This document shows, in pieces, positions 61,582 to 64,000 of a DNA stretch of 64,000 nt. The DNA comes from Oceanobacter kriegii DSM 6294 (GTDB lineage: Bacteria > Pseudomonadota > Gammaproteobacteria > Pseudomonadales > Oceanobacteraceae). The notes beneath the pieces are model-generated. The model was not told the origin of the DNA, searched no databases, and saw only the letters and a list, made by a program, of their open reading frames with translations. The stretch's first letter is position 1. Each line of letters begins with the position of its first letter. The position numbers and the translations under genes are program-made. The stretch is from contig NZ_AUGV01000017.1 of the NCBI RefSeq assembly GCF_000422845.1, positions 1 to 64,000 of the forward strand. Reading direction: 5' to 3'.

Positions 61582-63972
61582 ATGAATCAAGAAGTTTTAC
61601 CATTACTGCCGTTGCGCGATGTTGTTGTTTTCCCTGCAATGGTGATCCCGCTTTTTGTCGGCCGTGAGAAGTCTATCAATGCGCTGGAAGAGGCGATGGC
61701 CGGCGACAAGCGTATTATGCTGGTAGCTCAAAAAGACGCGTCGGTTGATGAGCCGGGCGCTGAAGAGCTGCACTCCATTGGTACCATCGCGACCATCCTG
61801 CAATTGCTGCGTCTCCCGGACGGTACTGTCAAAGTGCTGGTTGAAGGTGAAGAGCGCGCCATTCTCGATCGTCTGATCGACGAAAATGATTTGTTCCGCG
61901 GTCAGGTTCAACAAGCAGGCATTCGCGAAATTGGTGAGCGTGAAGACGAAGTCTTGACCCGCTCTTTGACCGGCCACTTCGAGCAATACGTTCAGCTTTC
62001 CAAAAAAGTGCCAAGCGAAGTGCTGTCGACCATCTCTGGTGTTGAAACCATTGGCCGTTTGAGCGACACCATCGCTGCCCACATCTCCCTGAAGCTCGAG
62101 GAAAAGCAGGAAGTTCTGGAAATGTTCGACCCGAAAGATCGGGTGGAGCACTTGATGGAGCTGATGGAATCCGAAATCGATTTGCTGAAGGTCGAGAAGC
62201 GTATTCGCGGCCGCGTTAAAAAGCAGATGGAAAAGAGCCAGCGTGAGTACTACCTGAATGAGCAAATGAAAGCTATTCAGAAAGAGCTTGGCGATCTTGA
62301 AGACGGCGGCAACGAATTTGATGAGCTGGCCGACAAGATTGAGTCCGTTGGTCTGACCAAGGAAGCCCAGGAAAAAGCCGAAAGCGAGCTGCGTAAACTA
62401 CGCATGATGTCGCCGATGTCTGCTGAAGCCTCCGTTGTTCGTGGTTACCTGGACTGGTTGCTGAACCTGCCTTGGAAAAAACGCTCCCGTTTGAATCACG
62501 ACCTGACTCGTGCTCAGGAAATTCTCGATGCCGATCACTACGGTCTTGAAGAAGTGAAAGAACGCATCCTTGAATACCTGGCGGTTCAAAACCGGGTTAA
62601 GAAGGTCAAAGGTGCAGTGCTGTGTCTGGTAGGGCCTCCAGGTGTGGGTAAAACCTCACTGGGTAAGTCCATTGCTCGTGCCACCAATCGTCAGTTTGTT
62701 CGCATGGCCTTGGGTGGTGTGCGTGACGAATCCGAAATCCGTGGTCACCGTCGTACCTACATTGGCTCCATGCCGGGCAAACTGGTTCAACGCATGACCA
62801 AAGTCGGTGTTCGCAACCCGCTGTTCTTGTTGGATGAAATCGACAAGATGGGAATGGATCATCGTGGTGATCCGGCATCTGCCTTGCTGGAAGTGCTGGA
62901 CCCAGAGCAGAACTCAACGTTCGCGGATCACTATCTGGAAGTGGATTACGATCTGTCCGATATCATGTTCGTGTGTACCTCCAACAGTATGAATATTCCG
63001 GGTCCTCTGCTGGATCGTATGGAAGTTATTCGTATCCCGGGTTACACCGAAGATGAAAAGGTAAACATTGCTCAGCGTTACCTGTTGCCAAAACAGGTGA
63101 AGCAGAACGGCCTGAAAGACAATGAGCTGAATCTGCCAGAAGAACAGCTGCGCAACATTATCCGTCACTACACCCGCGAAGCCGGTGTTCGTGGCCTGGA
63201 GCGCGAAATCGCCAAGGTGTGCCGCCGAGTGGTGAAAGCCAACATGCTCGACAAAACCACGTCTGAGCGAGTAATCGACGATGCACTGCTGGAAGAGTAT
63301 CTGGGTGTTTCCAAGTTCCGCTACGGCCTGGCTGGTGTAACCAACGAAGTGGGGCAGGTAACTGGCCTGGCGTGGACCAGCGTGGGTGGTGAGCTGCTGG
63401 ATCTGGAAGCCACTGCAACGCCGGGTAAGGGCCGCATCATCAAAACCGGATCTCTGGGTGATGTGATGCAGGAATCCATCCAGGCGGCGCTGACTGTGGT
63501 TCGTAGCCGCGCTGCTGGCATGGGTATCAGTACTGAGTTCTTTGAAAAGAACGACCTGCACGTACACGTACCTGAGGGTGCCACACCAAAAGACGGCCCG
63601 AGTGCGGGTATTGGTATGGCTACGGCACTGGTGTCTGTGATTACCGGCATTCCGGTGAAATCCGAAGTCGCCATGACTGGTGAAATCACTTTGCGAGGCA
63701 AAGTGCTTGCCATCGGTGGCCTGAAAGAAAAATTATTGGCTGCACACCGTGGTGGTATCAAGACTGTCATTATTCCGAAGGAAAATGAGAAGGATCTGCG
63801 TGATATTCCTGACAACATCAAGCAGGATCTCGTGGTGATTGCGGTTGATTGGATTGATGAAGTTCTGGATCTGGCGCTGGAAAGCAAGCCGGAAGCCGTG
63901 TCCGAACAAATCATGGGTGCTGACGAGTCTGCGACCGCCAAGGATGAGCCAAGTCGTCCAAAGACGCACTGA
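61582..63972 (+). CDS. lon: ATP-dependent protease La (Lon)
   Basis: An AAA+ serine protease that removes misfolded and regulatory proteins. 796 residues, type A: N-terminal substrate-binding domain (about 1-300), Walker A GPPGVGKT (351-358), Walker B FLLDEIDKMG, and C-terminal protease domain with the Ser674/Lys717 dyad (PKDGPSAGI and GLKEK). It probably has a heat-shock promoter. hupB is the expected next gene, just past the window. Confidence 0.98.
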   Translation: MNQEVLPLLPLRDVVVFPAMVIPLFVGREKSINALEEAMAGDKRIMLVAQKDASVDEPGAEELHSIGTIATILQLLRLPDGTVKVLVEGEERAILDRLIDENDLFRGQVQQAGIREIGEREDEVLTRSLTGHFEQYVQLSKKVPSEVLSTISGVETIGRLSDTIAAHISLKLEEKQEVLEMFDPKDRVEHLMELMESEIDLLKVEKRIRGRVKKQMEKSQREYYLNEQMKAIQKELGDLEDGGNEFDELADKIESVGLTKEAQEKAESELRKLRMMSPMSAEASVVRGYLDWLLNLPWKKRSRLNHDLTRAQEILDADHYGLEEVKERILEYLAVQNRVKKVKGAVLCLVGPPGVGKTSLGKSIARATNRQFVRMALGGVRDESEIRGHRRTYIGSMPGKLVQRMTKVGVRNPLFLLDEIDKMGMDHRGDPASALLEVLDPEQNSTFADHYLEVDYDLSDIMFVCTSNSMNIPGPLLDRMEVIRIPGYTEDEKVNIAQRYLLPKQVKQNGLKDNELNLPEEQLRNIIRHYTREAGVRGLEREIAKVCRRVVKANMLDKTTSERVIDDALLEEYLGVSKFRYGLAGVTNEVGQVTGLAWTSVGGELLDLEATATPGKGRIIKTGSLGDVMQESIQAALTVVRSRAAGMGISTEFFEKNDLHVHVPEGATPKDGPSAGIGMATALVSVITGIPVKSEVAMTGEITLRGKVLAIGGLKEKLLAAHRGGIKTVIIPKENEKDLRDIPDNIKQDLVVIAVDWIDEVLDLALESKPEAVSEQIMGADESATAKDEPSRPKTH

Positions 63973-63978
63973 GGCTGC

Positions 63979-63984
63979 TTGACG
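63979..63984 (+). promoter_or_regulatory. Possible -35 of the next gene (expected hupB)
   Basis: TTGACG lies 7 bp after the lon stop codon; the matching -10 would be near or beyond the end of the window, so it cannot be confirmed. Based on the conserved lon-hupB order. Confidence 0.3.
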
Positions 63985-64000
63985 GTGTAAAACCCGCTTG

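Overview
The window is chromosomal DNA of a Gram-negative gammaproteobacterium, most likely a marine Oceanospirillales/Pseudomonadales-type heterotroph. The evidence is a full set of LPS and outer-membrane genes (kdsB, kdsC, lpxK, lpxH, msbA, lolC, lolD), a cytochrome bo3 operon, malate synthase G, and two blocks whose order matches Pseudomonas: lolC-lolD-DUF2062-comEC-exbB-exbD-(msbA)-lpxK-Trm112-PTP-murB and lpxH-ppiB-glnS-cysS-folD-tRNAs-tig-clpP-clpX-lon. The species cannot be fixed from the sequence alone.

Layout. 1-700: tRNA-Ala and tRNA-Gly, then three decayed copies of the tRNA-Gly 3' end. 704-3061: KDO/sugar operon (kdsC, UDP-sugar epimerase, kdsB). 3162-9556: a DUF3429 membrane protein, a GNAT enzyme, the ribosomal oxygenase roxA, purB, a DedA protein, a RidA protein and a double-domain QueD-like protein. 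9773-18840: a very acidic 970-residue lipoprotein, a nucleoside-gate transporter, malate synthase G, and two coupled DUF1566 exported proteins. 18841-21050: an accessory island with two LexA-type boxes facing each other around a short hydrophobic ORF, then four small minus-strand ORFs separated by attC-like hairpins. 21108-30040: sseA, cyoABCDE, a long gene-free stretch and a Na+/H+ antiporter. 30313-39355: an outer-membrane protein, two small envelope genes, gspAB, dinG, a REP-like cluster and aguAB. 39699-50621: the large envelope biogenesis operons. 50719-64000: tRNA synthetases, FolD, a stable-RNA cluster, trigger factor, ClpP, ClpX and Lon, with the expected hupB just outside.

Most of the window is ordinary core genome. 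The genes cooperate in lipid A/KDO core supply (kdsC, kdsB, lpxK, lpxH, msbA), lipoprotein sorting (lolCD), murein synthesis (murB), DNA uptake (comEC), aerobic respiration (cyo), the glyoxylate route (glcB), agmatine breakdown to putrescine (aguAB) and protein quality control (tig, clpPX, lon).

The part most worth new work is 18841-21050. Two identical CTG-N10-CAG boxes overlap convergent promoter-like elements, and a 21-codon hydrophobic ORF lies between them inside a 10-bp inverted repeat. This layout resembles SOS-controlled type I toxin/antisense loci such as tisB/istR, but it is inferred from sequence only. A second theme is short-period tandem arrays (14, 15 and 16 bp, plus the tRNA-Gly tail copies) at or near gene 3' ends.
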